A stretch of 64,000 nucleotides of DNA from CBDAUN01 sp965200645 (GCA_965200645.1 CBDAUN010000003.1:1302001-1366000), one strand, 5' to 3'; positions 25,734 to 35,283 are shown, numbered from the stretch's first letter. Numbers and translations: made by a program. The notes: a model not told the origin generated them from the letters alone.

Positions 25734-27488
25734 TCATCGAGTATGTGATACTTTACTTTCAGCAAGGTCATTAACCAACTGTAAAAATTTTTGGTCATCC
25801 TTCAGCGACGAACTATTGACCTTCTCTAAAGTTTCCTTGTTATTTAAGCGCTTTCGAATTGTAAAAATGATGCCTGAAAATTCATTTTCAAGGTTGTCCT
25901 GATCGATCCCATGATTCAAGTTGATCAATTCAGAAATACTTTGCGAATGATCCGAGTCTCTATATCTTTCTACCAGTCCGGCTGTAGTTGGATTTGAATC
26001 ATCTTCCATGCTTAACGCGATTTCTCCAAGCAATTTGGTCATCGGGTTTGTGCTTCCCGCAAATACGTCAGGATGGTCAATTTTAGAAACAAACTTTGGA
26101 TTTTGAACGAGCACCGCCAGAGCTTTTGTGGCCAAGTTGATTGACATCGGACCTTCTGGCACAACCCTTTGTGGGGCGTTTTTTCTAGAATGTTGCTCCG
26201 GTTCCAAACGCGAATACAGATAATTCACATCTAACTTTGTGTGACCGGCGACTTCCTGCACCATCAGTGCTCGCAACGCACTGTCAGGAAGCTTTAGATA
26301 AATTGGCTTAAATTCTTCTAAAAACTTGGCTCTTCCATCCAAACGCTTAACATCGGACTTAGCAAGCAGAACGTTGAAAACATAATCAGATATTGGCAGA
26401 GCACTGGAAAGTCTATCTTCAAACCCGGCAGCTCCTTCCTCACGAACCATTGAGTCTGGATCATGCCCTTGTGGCAGAAACATAAAACTAGCCATTTTGC
26501 CGTCTACCATCAATGGTAGAGAAGCCTGCAAGGCCCTCCAGGCTGCATTTCTGCCTGCCGTATCTCCATCAAAGCAAAATATCAGATGTGAAGCTGTCTG
26601 AAACAACTTTCTTACCTGCTCAGGTGTGGTAGCAGTCCCCAAGGTTGCAACTGAATAGTTGATGCCGTATTGCGTCAGCGCTAGCACATCCGTATAACCT
26701 TCCACGATTAGTATTTTTCCAGCATTGCGTGCTGCAGAAGTGGCGTGATTGAGCCCGAATGCCTCTCTGCCCTTGTCGAACAACGGTGTTTCCGGCGAAT
26801 TAAGATACTTTGGCTGACTTGAATCCAATACTCGTCCTCCAAAACCGATCACCCTTTCTCTGCGGTCCATTATTGGAAACATCAGGCGATTACGAAATCG
26901 ATCGTAAGTCTTACCGTTTTCGTTTTTGATAACCATCCCCGTCTTCGTCAGCAATCGCCGACTGTGTTCAGTTTTTCCGAATCGTGATAATACGAAATCC
27001 CAAGAATCCGGGGCGAACCCAAGTCCAAACTTAGCAGCAATTTCCGAAGAAATATTACGTGACTTTAGGTAGTTTCGCGCCGCCTCTCCACGCTTGCTGC
27101 GCATTAGGCAATTTCGATACGCGGTTTGAACTTCAGCCATTAGCTCCAGCATCTTTTGGAAGTCGCCTTCCTGCTTTGCCCCACTAATTTGCACGGGAAC
27201 TTCAACCCCTACGGCCTGTGCCAGTTCTTCAATAGCATCGCGAAAATGCAGGTTGGAGTACTCCATCAAGAAGGAAATTGCAGTACCGCTCTTGCCACAG
27301 CCAAAGCAGTGGAATATCTGCCTTTCCGGGTTTACAAAAAATGAAGGAGTTCGTTCTTCGTGAAAGGGACAGCACGCCTTAAATCGCTTGCCCGCCTTCT
27401 GCAGTGGTATGTGACGCTCAATAATGCTAACAATGTCAGCTCTTGCGATTAAATCACTGATAAATTCGTCGGGAATTCTACCTGCCAC
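25734..27488 (-). CDS. dnaG: DNA primase DnaG
   Basis: DnaG makes RNA primers at the replication fork. The 584-residue protein has the N-terminal CHC2 zinc ribbon (CCPFHEERTPSFFVNPERQ, then FHCFGCGKSG, residues about 38-66) and the catalytic core. Its TOPRIM motifs are ILIVEGYTDVLAL and FCFDGDTAGR with the metal-binding acidic residues. A less conserved C-terminal helicase-binding domain follows after about residue 440. It lies between rpsU and rpoD as in the classic operon. The 201-nt gap to rpsU may carry an internal terminator or processing site; I see no strong hairpin there. Confidence 0.98.
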   Translation of the reverse strand: MAGRIPDEFISDLIARADIVSIIERHIPLQKAGKRFKACCPFHEERTPSFFVNPERQIFHCFGCGKSGTAISFLMEYSNLHFRDAIEELAQAVGVEVPVQISGAKQEGDFQKMLELMAEVQTAYRNCLMRSKRGEAARNYLKSRNISSEIAAKFGLGFAPDSWDFVLSRFGKTEHSRRLLTKTGMVIKNENGKTYDRFRNRLMFPIMDRRERVIGFGGRVLDSSQPKYLNSPETPLFDKGREAFGLNHATSAARNAGKILIVEGYTDVLALTQYGINYSVATLGTATTPEQVRKLFQTASHLIFCFDGDTAGRNAAWRALQASLPLMVDGKMASFMFLPQGHDPDSMVREEGAAGFEDRLSSALPISDYVFNVLLAKSDVKRLDGRAKFLEEFKPIYLKLPDSALRALMVQEVAGHTKLDVNYLYSRLEPEQHSRKNAPQRVVPEGPMSINLATKALAVLVQNPKFVSKIDHPDVFAGSTNPMTKLLGEIALSMEDDSNPTTAGLVERYRDSDHSQSISELINLNHGIDQDNLENEFSGIIFTIRKRLNNKETLEKVNSSSLKDDQKFLQLVNDLAESKVSHTR

Positions 27489-27690
27489 GGAAGTCGATTT
27501 TCTAGGAGTGAGATGTCTAGCTTTGGAGTAATGACACGACTATATTAGCACATTTACAGAATCGAATATTTGCCTCCCAATTCGCCTTAATTCTGAAACG
27601 AAATAATCTGAAGTATCGGTACACGACAAACTCCGTCTCGCTTTCGCCAGACGAACAAATCAAAGTTGGATTAGATTGGAATCTAAGCGT

Positions 27691-27909
27691 CTAGTGTGGG
27701 CGATAACGGTAGTAACCGCGTTGACGCATCACCCTCTTTTCTTCACGCTTGACAGCCGCTGCAGCTTTACGTTTTCGAACGCTGGTAGGTTTTTCGTAAT
27801 ATTGTCGCCGGCGAGTTTCACTGAAAACTCCGGCTTTTTCGCAAGAACGGCGAAAGCGACGCAAAATTACGTCGAATGGCTCATCTTGGCGAACTCGTAC
27901 GCTAGGCAT
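27691..27909 (-). CDS. rpsU: 30S ribosomal protein S21
   Basis: The 72-residue, very basic protein matches bS21: PSVRVRQDEPFDVILRRFRR, then CEKAGVFSETRRRQYYEKP and the lysine/arginine-rich tail ending RQRGYYRYRPH. S21 assists base pairing of the mRNA Shine-Dalgarno sequence with 16S rRNA. AAAGGAG stands before the ATG with a rather long spacer. The gene leads the rpsU-dnaG-rpoD block and diverges from tsaD, with a 152-nt shared upstream region. Confidence 0.98.
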   Translation of the reverse strand: MPSVRVRQDEPFDVILRRFRRSCEKAGVFSETRRRQYYEKPTSVRKRKAAAAVKREEKRVMRQRGYYRYRPH

Positions 27910-28061
27910 TTATAATGTCATCTCCTTTGGAATTGTTAGGTTTTCGACTGATTCCTACTTATCCAAATAATTCTATACACAACATTGAAAAATAACAAGT
28001 TCGAAGTCACATTTTGTTGCCAGATTCGCTCAACGAATCGATCTAAATTCACCTACTCCGA

Positions 28062-29090
28062 ATGATAGTTCTTGGTATTGAAACCTCCTGTGATGACACA
28101 GGAGTTGCAATTTATGACTCGAACAAAGGGTTGCTTACTCATGTTCTGGCATCACAGATAGACATTCATCAAGAGTTTGGCGGCGTTGTACCAGAACTGG
28201 CCGCACGGGCACACATCGGTAAAGTGTTACCGCTGATACGACGAGCACTGTCGAATGCTGATTTGGAAAGACATGACCTGGATGCCATTGCCTACACGGC
28301 TGGTCCCGGGCTGGTAGGCGCACTATTGGTTGGCGCAACTGTGGCAAAAAGCTTAGCTTTAGCTCTCAATATCCCCACAGTCGGTGTGCATCACATGGAA
28401 GCGCACCTGTTGTCACCAATGCTAACTTCCGAACCTCCAGAATACCCATTCATTTCATTGCTGGTGTCTGGTGGACATAGCATGATTGTTGATGTTAAAT
28501 CGCCCGGCTCTTACAACATTTTGGGACAAACAAGGGATGACGCTGTTGGCGAGGCTTTCGATAAGTTTGCCAAAGTTCTTGGTCTACCTTATCCGGGTGG
28601 ACCTAGCATAGAAAGAAGAGCAGTTGAAGGTGACAAAACTCGATTTCACTTTCCTCGACCAATGTTGAACAGTGATGGCTTTGAGTTCAGTTTTTCGGGA
28701 TTGAAGACCCATGCAGCAACGAAGGCCGGAGAATACGCACTCGACGACAAAACTGTTGCAGATTTAGCTTACGCATTTCAGGATGCAGCTGTCGACACCT
28801 TAGTTGAAAAATGCCGTAAAGCGCTACGGTACACAGGACGAACAGGGCTTGTTGTTGCCGGAGGGGTCGGCGCCAATCAAACGCTCAGGTCACGTTTATC
28901 CAAAGCTGTTGAAGACTTAGGCGGTAAAACATATTTCCCCAGCTTGGACTTGTGCACAGACAACGGCGCGATGATCGCCTATACAGGAACTTTGCGTCTG
29001 CATAGTCAACAAGATGATGGATTGAAATTCGCTGTCTTCCCGCGCTGGCCAATGGATACACTACCGTCGATTGAAACTACAGAGGGTTAG
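28062..29090 (+). CDS. tsaD: tRNA N6-threonylcarbamoyladenosine transferase subunit TsaD
   Basis: TsaD transfers the threonylcarbamoyl group to A37 of ANN-decoding tRNAs, working with TsaB, TsaE and TsaC. The 342-residue ASKHA-fold protein has the opening VLGIETSCDDTGVAIYD, the iron/zinc-binding HHMEAHLLSP, VSGGHSMIVDV, the DDAVGEAFDKFAKVLG helix and the C-terminal VAGGVGANQTLRSRL and CTDNGAMIAY. It diverges from rpsU, as in many gammaproteobacteria, and converges on plsY with only 5 nt between stop codons. Fully intact. Confidence 0.98.
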   Translation: MIVLGIETSCDDTGVAIYDSNKGLLTHVLASQIDIHQEFGGVVPELAARAHIGKVLPLIRRALSNADLERHDLDAIAYTAGPGLVGALLVGATVAKSLALALNIPTVGVHHMEAHLLSPMLTSEPPEYPFISLLVSGGHSMIVDVKSPGSYNILGQTRDDAVGEAFDKFAKVLGLPYPGGPSIERRAVEGDKTRFHFPRPMLNSDGFEFSFSGLKTHAATKAGEYALDDKTVADLAYAFQDAAVDTLVEKCRKALRYTGRTGLVVAGGVGANQTLRSRLSKAVEDLGGKTYFPSLDLCTDNGAMIAYTGTLRLHSQQDDGLKFAVFPRWPMDTLPSIETTEG

Positions 29091-29095
29091 TAAAT

Positions 29096-29686
29096 TTATC
29101 GCTTCAGATTGATCTTGCTTTCCTCACCTGCAAGCAATCTACTGATGTTGTCTTTGTGGGAGTAAGCAATAAGGACAAAAAGTATTGCAGAAGCTAATAC
29201 AACAGGAAATTCAAAGCCCAAGCCCCATGCAAATACGGGAGCTGACAGCATCGCAGAAATTGATGATGCAGATGCAAATCGTGTAACACCGGCTACGATC
29301 AGCCAGCAAGCGCTGATACCAAATCCCAAAAACAAATTTATACCCAGATAGACTCCAATTGCAGTTGCGACTCCCTTACCGCCCTTAAATCCGAAAAATA
29401 TTGGATAGATATGTCCCAGCACAGCCGCTACAGCGGTGGCCGCAGTGACAAGCGGATCGTTAACCACTAGGTCTGCAGTAACGACGGGAATCGTTCCTTT
29501 CAATAAATCTCCGATCAGGGTCAGCGCAGCGGCTTTCTTGCCACTGAGTCGTAGAACGTTGGTCGCACCAGGATTTCCGGACCCGGACGACCTCGGATCC
29601 GAATACCCTAAAATTCGAGAAACGACAACCGCACTCGATACCGATCCAATCAGGTATCCGGCAACTACAAAAATGACTAAATACAC
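29096..29686 (-). CDS. plsY: Acyl-phosphate:glycerol-3-phosphate acyltransferase PlsY
   Basis: PlsY uses acyl-phosphate to make lysophosphatidic acid, the first step of phospholipid synthesis, in the inner membrane. The 196-residue protein has about five hydrophobic spans and the three conserved loops: SGNPGATNVLR, the HIYPIFFGFKGGKGVAT segment with its phosphate-binding motif, and SHKDNISRLLAG at the C terminus. It starts with GTG at 29686. The neighbours tsaD, plsY and folB are a common gammaproteobacterial trio. Confidence 0.97.
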   Translation of the reverse strand: MYLVIFVVAGYLIGSVSSAVVVSRILGYSDPRSSGSGNPGATNVLRLSGKKAAALTLIGDLLKGTIPVVTADLVVNDPLVTAATAVAAVLGHIYPIFFGFKGGKGVATAIGVYLGINLFLGFGISACWLIVAGVTRFASASSISAMLSAPVFAWGLGFEFPVVLASAILFVLIAYSHKDNISRLLAGEESKINLKR

Positions 29687-29881
29687 GTTACGGTCCTGCG
29701 CTCTACGAAAATTTAATGCCCTTACAAAAATCTACATCCTCAAAGCAATCGTTTTGAGGACTACTCAATTTCAAGTTTACCCTGTTCGATTGCATCAAGA
29801 ATTAACCATGATGGTATAACATTTTGTTAGATAAATAGCTTGGCAAAAAAGACCTTCATTCACATCAGGAACGCGGAATCA

Positions 29882-30241
29882 GTGGACATCATTTTTATAG
29901 AGGAACTCAAGGTAGTTGCAAAAATCGGCGTCTGGGAATGGGAACGACGAATAAAGCAAACCCTCATACTCGATATTCATATTGCGTTCGATATTTCACA
30001 AGCAGCTCAGTCAGACAATCTTGAAGATTCACTGAGCTACAAAGACGTCGCAAAACGTGCCACCTCATTTGTACAGGAATCTGAATTTCGATTGATTGAA
30101 TCTGCTGCCCAGGGAGTTGCTGATTTGATTCTTGACGAGTTTGGAGCTTCCTGGTGCAAAGTCACAGTGAACAAGCCTAAGGCTGTTGAAAATGCGCGAA
30201 ATGTTGGCGTAACAATAGAACGTAGCAACAACTCTCAATAG
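29882..30241 (+). CDS. folB: Dihydroneopterin aldolase FolB
   Basis: FolB cleaves dihydroneopterin to 6-hydroxymethyl-dihydropterin in folate synthesis. I place the start at GTG 29882 because VDIIFIEELKVVAKIGVWEW matches the usual FolB N terminus and gives 119 residues. A TTG at 29840 would add 14 unmatched residues. The catalytic glutamate lies in the GVWEWER segment, and SLSYKDVAKRA and RLIESAAQGVADLIL follow. The C-terminal VTVNKPKAVENARNVGVTIER is typical. It converges on the pteridine-reductase-like gene, which would also act on a pterin. Folate made here supports the glyA-soxBDAG one-carbon genes. Confidence 0.93.
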   Translation: MDIIFIEELKVVAKIGVWEWERRIKQTLILDIHIAFDISQAAQSDNLEDSLSYKDVAKRATSFVQESEFRLIESAAQGVADLILDEFGASWCKVTVNKPKAVENARNVGVTIERSNNSQ

Positions 30242-30265
30242 ATAAATTTCACTGAGCCCGCTGAC

Positions 30266-30991
30266 TTAAGGTTCAATTATCAAACGACCGCCATCAACCG
30301 CCAATACCTGCCCCGTCATAAAACTAGCATCACTCACAAGAAAGCTTACAGTTTTCGCAATCTCTACTACTGTAGCCGTTCTTTCCAGGGGAGTTCGCTT
30401 TAAAATTTCATCATTTGCTGGCTGACGTTCCTGCCAAAGCACCGCACCCGGCGCCACTGCATTGACCCGCACCTCAGGTGCCAACTCAATGGCTGCGGAA
30501 CGGGTTAGAGATTCTAGCCCCGCTTGAGTTGCACAATAAACCCCATAGTCAACAGCCGGACGTTGAGCATAAATGTCGGAGATATTCACCACACTGCCGT
30601 GGGATTCTCTTAGCAAACTTGCAGCGGCTTGAATTAGAAAATATGGCGCACGCAAGTTAACCGCCATTAATTCATCAAACTGCTCCATGGTCGTTTCTGC
30701 CAGTGGAGTTGGAAAAAATGCCGATGCATTGTTGACTAATACATCTAATCGAGAATAGTGTCTACCGACATCCTCTACAAGTTGCTTTGGAGCCAATGAA
30801 TCGACAAAATTTGCCTGAAATGTCGCCGCCGAATCACTTCGGATGCCATTTAACTCTTGCATCAATTCCAACACACCCTGCTGTGAATTGTTGTAGTGCA
30901 AGGCAACATCCACTTCGAGCGAGTGCAGGTGTTTGGCAATCGCTTTACCAATCCGCCTTCCTGTGCCTGTCACTAAAGCGACTTTACTCAT
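30266..30991 (-). CDS. Pteridine reductase-like short-chain dehydrogenase (FolM-like) with an altered catalytic motif
   Basis: The 241-residue Rossmann protein begins VALVTGTGRRIGKAIAKHLH, the TGxxxRIG form seen in pteridine reductases such as FolM and PTR1. LVNNASAFFPTPLAE, VNISDIYAQRPAVDYGVYCA and VNAVAPGAVLW follow. These enzymes reduce dihydro- or dihydromonapterin/folate with NADPH. Position next to folB supports a pterin substrate. The expected YxxxK active site reads YCATQ at residues 152-156: the lysine is replaced by glutamine (codon CAA), a one-base change from a lysine codon. Either activity is reduced or another residue substitutes. The gene is otherwise complete. Confidence 0.85.
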   Translation of the reverse strand: MSKVALVTGTGRRIGKAIAKHLHSLEVDVALHYNNSQQGVLELMQELNGIRSDSAATFQANFVDSLAPKQLVEDVGRHYSRLDVLVNNASAFFPTPLAETTMEQFDELMAVNLRAPYFLIQAAASLLRESHGSVVNISDIYAQRPAVDYGVYCATQAGLESLTRSAAIELAPEVRVNAVAPGAVLWQERQPANDEILKRTPLERTATVVEIAKTVSFLVSDASFMTGQVLAVDGGRLIIEP

Positions 30992-31107
30992 GTATCCATA
31001 ATTGTTTAACTGAGATTCTGTAGAAATAAAGATTTAGACCATCAGAATATAATCTTAAGCTGCCCATCCGTCCTAGTAAATTTACAAAGCAAACCCTGCC
31101 TTCTATT

Positions 31108-32265
31108 TTGATTCCTGAACTTAACGACACCGAACTGCTTTATCAAACTTCTCTCGAAGCCATAATTGAGAATGAAATCAATACAACTCAACATCATGCA
31201 ATACCCTTTTCAAGATTTTTGAGTCATGTATTGTATGACCCAAAATATGGCTACTATACAAGTGGGACTGGAATACTTGGCGCACAGGGAGATTTTGTCA
31301 CTGCACCAGAACTGGGTGATATTTTTGGCAATTGCTTGGCAACGAAAGTAGCATCATACCAACCAAGTTTTCCAGATGGGCTTTCAATTTGCGAATTTGG
31401 TGCTGGCACGGGCAAGTTGGCTGTACAACTATTAAATGAGTTAAGTCGACTACAGATTGAAGTAAACAACTACTCGATAGTAGAAGTCAGTCCTAAACTT
31501 CAAGCCCTTCAACTTGAAACTATCAATCATGGTGCACCACACTTCAGCGACATTGTCGATTGGAAAACAACGCTAGATTCAGATGTTTTCAACGGAGTGA
31601 TCATCGCCAACGAAGTAATTGATGCCATTCCATTCGAACTATTTGAATTCAGCGGCAGTTCCTTTTTCCAAGGTTACATTGAAGTGTCAAATTCAAAGTT
31701 GCAGTTGGTTTTTAAAAACCATCACACTGTAGATTTCCAGCGGTCTATCCAAAATGAATCTTTGCCGAAAATTTCCAGTAACTTTCGTTCCGAAATTCAC
31801 TGTCAAGCACAAGCATGGTTACGAACGGTGTTGGAATATCTAAAATGCGGGACACTTCTTATCATTGACTATGGATTTCCAGAACATGAGTACTATCACA
31901 CTGATCGAAGTTCAGGAACAATGGCTTGCCATCGACGCCACTATGTTCACTATGACCCCTTACAATATATCGGTTGTCAAGACATATCGACTCATGTCGA
32001 ATTTTCCACATTAGCTAGAGTAGCAGAGCAGTCCGGAGCACAATTGGGAGGATTTACGACCCTGGCGGGCTTTCTCATGGATACAGGTCTAACCGAACAA
32101 ACAATCCCAGAAAACTCAAAGGAGTTAGTCGAGTTCAACCGAGAAGTTCAAACTCTGACATCACCATCTGAAATGGGCGACCTGTTTAAGGTAATGGAAC
32201 TCACAAAAAATCTTGAACCAAACTCGGTTGGCTTCGAGTTCATTGATCATAGTCACCGCCTTTAG
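31108..32265 (+). CDS. MidA/NDUFAF7-family SAM-dependent methyltransferase
   Basis: The 385-residue protein matches the MidA/NDUFAF7 (COG1565) family. The landmarks are FSRFLSHVLYDPKYGYYTSG, GDFVTAPELGDIFGNCLA, the SAM-binding ICEFGAGTGKLAVQLL, VIIANEVIDAIPFE and LLIIDYGFPEHEYYH. The mitochondrial member methylates an arginine of complex I subunit NDUFS2; bacterial substrates are not known. The only plausible start is TTG at 31108; the frame is open upstream but has no ATG. It precedes uppP by 32 nt and likely shares its transcript. An NDUFA9-like gene (complex I related) lies 2 kb away, which may be a coincidence. Confidence 0.9.
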   Translation: MIPELNDTELLYQTSLEAIIENEINTTQHHAIPFSRFLSHVLYDPKYGYYTSGTGILGAQGDFVTAPELGDIFGNCLATKVASYQPSFPDGLSICEFGAGTGKLAVQLLNELSRLQIEVNNYSIVEVSPKLQALQLETINHGAPHFSDIVDWKTTLDSDVFNGVIIANEVIDAIPFELFEFSGSSFFQGYIEVSNSKLQLVFKNHHTVDFQRSIQNESLPKISSNFRSEIHCQAQAWLRTVLEYLKCGTLLIIDYGFPEHEYYHTDRSSGTMACHRRHYVHYDPLQYIGCQDISTHVEFSTLARVAEQSGAQLGGFTTLAGFLMDTGLTEQTIPENSKELVEFNREVQTLTSPSEMGDLFKVMELTKNLEPNSVGFEFIDHSHRL

Positions 32266-32297
32266 ACTTTTGGGCAGTTACTTGAAGCGCATCACCA

Positions 32298-33104
32298 GTG
32301 TTTGAATCAATTGGTCCAACTATTCTCGCCTTGGTGCAAGGGGCTACAGAATATCTGCCTATATCCAGTTCCGCACACCTGATTCTTGTCCCTCGTCTTT
32401 TCGGCTGGCAAGATCAGGGGTTGTCATTCGATGTTGCTGTTCATGTTGGCACACTGGCGGCTTCTATCTACTATTTCAGATCAGACATAGTCGAAATTGT
32501 TCGCGACTGGTGCGGTTCATTATTGGGTAGAAACATGACCGCTTCGGCCCGAACCGGCTGGAACTTGATTGTTGCAAGTATACCTGTCGCTATAGCCGGA
32601 GCATTAGCACATGAAATAGTCGCAACTAATCTTCGAACCATACTGGTCATTGGAATTACAACACTCGGTTTTGGGTTGTTGTTGTGGTACGCGGACAGTG
32701 CAAAGCGCGGCGAACGAGAAGTTTCATCACTGCGCATTTCGGATGCTTTACTGATTGGACTTGCTCAAGCTGTAGCGATCGTACCCGGCACTTCAAGGTC
32801 TGGAGTTACTATGACTGCCTGCCTCATGCTCAAAATGAGCCGCCGTGAAGCAGCTCGATTCTCATTCTTACTGGCCATTCCCGCCATCATCATGGCTGGT
32901 AGTTGGCAGTCGCTAACGTTGGCAACCAGCGGTATAAGCATCAATTGGCTATATTTTGCTTTCGCTGCAGTAATTTCAGCTTTTTCAGCGTGGCTTGTAA
33001 TTCACTGGATGTTAAAGTTCATTGAAAGAATCGGACTTTTGCCATTTGTCATTTACCGAATTGCGTTGGGCTTGATTCTGTTGGCGGTTGCTCTCATTAG
33101 TTAA
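32298..33104 (+). CDS. uppP: Undecaprenyl-diphosphatase UppP (BacA)
   Basis: UppP dephosphorylates undecaprenyl diphosphate to recycle the lipid carrier of cell-wall synthesis. The 268-residue membrane protein has the N-terminal LALVQGATEYLPISSSAHLIL motif region with its catalytic glutamate and serines, and the second PGTSRSGVTMTACL motif near residue 160, plus about eight hydrophobic segments. The start is GTG at 32298. The end overlaps the convergent cca gene by four bases (stop codons share TAA/TTA). Confidence 0.97.
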   Translation: MFESIGPTILALVQGATEYLPISSSAHLILVPRLFGWQDQGLSFDVAVHVGTLAASIYYFRSDIVEIVRDWCGSLLGRNMTASARTGWNLIVASIPVAIAGALAHEIVATNLRTILVIGITTLGFGLLLWYADSAKRGEREVSSLRISDALLIGLAQAVAIVPGTSRSGVTMTACLMLKMSRREAARFSFLLAIPAIIMAGSWQSLTLATSGISINWLYFAFAAVISAFSAWLVIHWMLKFIERIGLLPFVIYRIALGLILLAVALIS

Positions 33105-34300
33105 ATGCCAAATTGCTCTAGAACTTCTGTAACTGCATTTACCCGTTCATCAAAAATTCGCTGTCTCAGTGCTGACCTTTCGTACTTCTTGGCGATGGCT
33201 TCATGGTCAATCCTCATCATAGCAGCAAGACTCGAAATTAACTTGTCCCTCGCCACATAAGATTCATCAAACTCTGAGTTGTGTTCATTATCAATAAGAT
33301 GACAGATTGTGACAAAGTCCGTTAAGCGGAGTGGCTTTCGCATTCCATCCAACCGCCCAATTAACTCAACAACTTCTTTGGGTGACAGTTGATCAAATTC
33401 AGCCATTTGGTCAGCATGTCGTACCACTAGTTTTGATAGTTCCCTGCAAAGATTTGGCGCCTTTAGTCGTGAAGATATTTCGGTCACCAGCACTTCCGCT
33501 GAATCCTTTTCTCTCAACCCGTAATACATCAATAATGCAAATTGAATTTGATAGCCATGGGTATATTTATCAGCATGCAGTAATACTTGGTACACAGGTG
33601 GAAGAACACCAACTACTGGTTCGATTATCCGGTCAAATTCTGGAATCAGTTCACTTAACACTCCGCTATGAAACAAAGTGTCCATAAAGACCGCAGAACT
33701 CCCCTCTTCAAAACCAGTCTTCAACTCCTGCCACACCCTTTCAGCTACTAATTCCTTTATTTCTCCATTTTTTACAATCTGGCGCATTAAATTCCAAGTT
33801 GCACTATTTATTTCAAAATTCAACGAATTGAATCGTGCTGCAAAGCGTGCTACTCGTAATACGCGCAATGGATCTTCCGCAAAGTGCTCCGATACATGGC
33901 GTAGAGTTCTATTTTCAATATCCCTTAGCCCACCATAAGGATCAATTAGCTCACCATCCGGCGTTTCTGCCATCGCATTAATTGTCAAATCACGTCGAAA
34001 TAGATCTTCTTCAAGCGAAACGTCGTCACCGGTTTCCACTTCGAAACCCTTGTATCCTGGACCAACCTTGCGTTCTCGACGGGCCAAGGCATGCTCTTCA
34101 AATGTTTGAGGATGTAAAAACACCGGAAAGTCGTTACCAACCGGCTTAAAACCAAGTTCGACCATTTCTTGAGGTGAGGATCCGACCACAACCCAGTCGG
34201 AATCTCGATTGAAAAGATCGAGATATTTGTCTCTTACTGCTCCACCAACCCTGTAGCGCTGTAAGTCTTCGATAGAACGAGTTTCAGAATCGTCAGGCAT
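33101..34300 (-). CDS. cca: CCA-adding tRNA nucleotidyltransferase, HD domain not conserved
   Basis: This enzyme adds or repairs the 3' CCA of tRNAs. The 399-residue protein has the class II head RYRVGGAVRDKYLDLFNRDSDWVVVG with the metal-binding DxD. PVFLHP and EHALARRERK follow, then the EEDLFRRDLTINAMA and IDPYGGLRDI motifs and the RVLRVARFAARF neck. In E. coli Cca a C-terminal HD phosphohydrolase domain follows. Here the matching region (about residues 230-260) reads LLHADKYTHGYQIQFALLMYYG, without the expected HD pair. So nucleotidyl transfer is likely and phosphatase activity is not. It precedes the NDUFA9-like gene's stop by 8 nt, suggesting a pyrE-NDUFA9-cca operon. Confidence 0.92.
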   Translation of the reverse strand: MPDDSETRSIEDLQRYRVGGAVRDKYLDLFNRDSDWVVVGSSPQEMVELGFKPVGNDFPVFLHPQTFEEHALARRERKVGPGYKGFEVETGDDVSLEEDLFRRDLTINAMAETPDGELIDPYGGLRDIENRTLRHVSEHFAEDPLRVLRVARFAARFNSLNFEINSATWNLMRQIVKNGEIKELVAERVWQELKTGFEEGSSAVFMDTLFHSGVLSELIPEFDRIIEPVVGVLPPVYQVLLHADKYTHGYQIQFALLMYYGLREKDSAEVLVTEISSRLKAPNLCRELSKLVVRHADQMAEFDQLSPKEVVELIGRLDGMRKPLRLTDFVTICHLIDNEHNSEFDESYVARDKLISSLAAMMRIDHEAIAKKYERSALRQRIFDERVNAVTEVLEQFGI

Positions 34301-34308
34301 TAAGCGAC

Positions 34309-35283
34309 TTAGCGTCCGGCCTGCATACGATAGGAGTCAATACGATTTTCCTTGTAACGTAGCCAGGTTCGCGCAGTTTGCTGTAATTTATGCAATGGAG
34401 CAGAATGAAATTCTGGAAACGGCTGTTCAGTCACACTGGGCACCGTCATGGAAAGTAAATTGTCCTTGGTGAGCGGAGTGCCGGGTAGAAACTGCATGAA
34501 TGATGCTAATAATTTAGCCATTGAATCACTAACTGGAATTAAGCGCAGGTTGTAACCACCGAGTTCGTTAATCATAGAGACCAACTCAAATAGCGAATAA
34601 ACCTCTGGACCCGCAACATCGTAGCAATTACCAATTGATTGAGGCGAGTTCAGACTGCTAACGATGCATTGTGCTAAATCTTTAACATAAATTGGCTGAA
34701 ATTGAGAATCCGGACAAATTACCGGAATAAACCCTCTAGAGATCTTGAACAATTTCTCATACATTTGGGTAATGCCACCGTCCGGCCCATAAATTAGTGA
34801 CGGCCGAAACACAGAAGCAGCCAGTCCCCGGTCCATCGCGGCAACAACTGCCGTTTCTCCTCGGTTCTTACTTCGTAAATAGTTGCTCGGTGCTTCTACA
34901 CGGGCACCTAATGAACTTACATGAATCAAACGACCCACTTGCCGTTCGATACAAGTAGCAGCCAAATTTCCAGGAAATCTCGCATGAACCCGCTCGAACG
35001 TATCATTTCCGCTTGATTCATTGAGAATTCCGATCAGATTTATGACTACATCGGCACCATCCACCAGACTTGAGATACTGGCACAGTCATCACTGGCACA
35101 GTCATGAATGTTGCCTTCCACCAAATTAAGCGTTGGAAGCACCAGCAAGTGTCTATGGCGATGCGGGCGACGGCTAACAATAACGACTTCATGCCCTTTT
35201 TGACACAATGCTATCGATAAGTGGCGCCCTACAAACCCTGTACCCCCAAACATAATGATGCGTTTTCTGTTTCGACCGTGCAT
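34309..35283 (-). CDS. NAD(P)-binding epimerase-like protein of the NDUFA9 type
   Basis: The 324-residue protein is an atypical short-chain dehydrogenase. An N-terminal IIMFGGTGFVGRHLSIAL binding motif comes first, then DGADVVINLIGIL, FERVHARFPGNLAATC and LIHVSSLGA, FRPSLIYGPDGG and QPIYVKDLAQCI. The catalytic YxxxK is shifted or weak (YLRSKNRGE), as in complex I subunit NDUFA9 and its bacterial relatives. Those proteins are thought to act in quinone-related metabolism or as assembly factors and not as ordinary epimerases. It lies between pyrE (45 nt) and cca (8 nt) on the same strand. The family is clear and the role is open. Confidence 0.85.
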   Translation of the reverse strand: MHGRNRKRIIMFGGTGFVGRHLSIALCQKGHEVVIVSRRPHRHRHLLVLPTLNLVEGNIHDCASDDCASISSLVDGADVVINLIGILNESSGNDTFERVHARFPGNLAATCIERQVGRLIHVSSLGARVEAPSNYLRSKNRGETAVVAAMDRGLAASVFRPSLIYGPDGGITQMYEKLFKISRGFIPVICPDSQFQPIYVKDLAQCIVSSLNSPQSIGNCYDVAGPEVYSLFELVSMINELGGYNLRLIPVSDSMAKLLASFMQFLPGTPLTKDNLLSMTVPSVTEQPFPEFHSAPLHKLQQTARTWLRYKENRIDSYRMQAGR

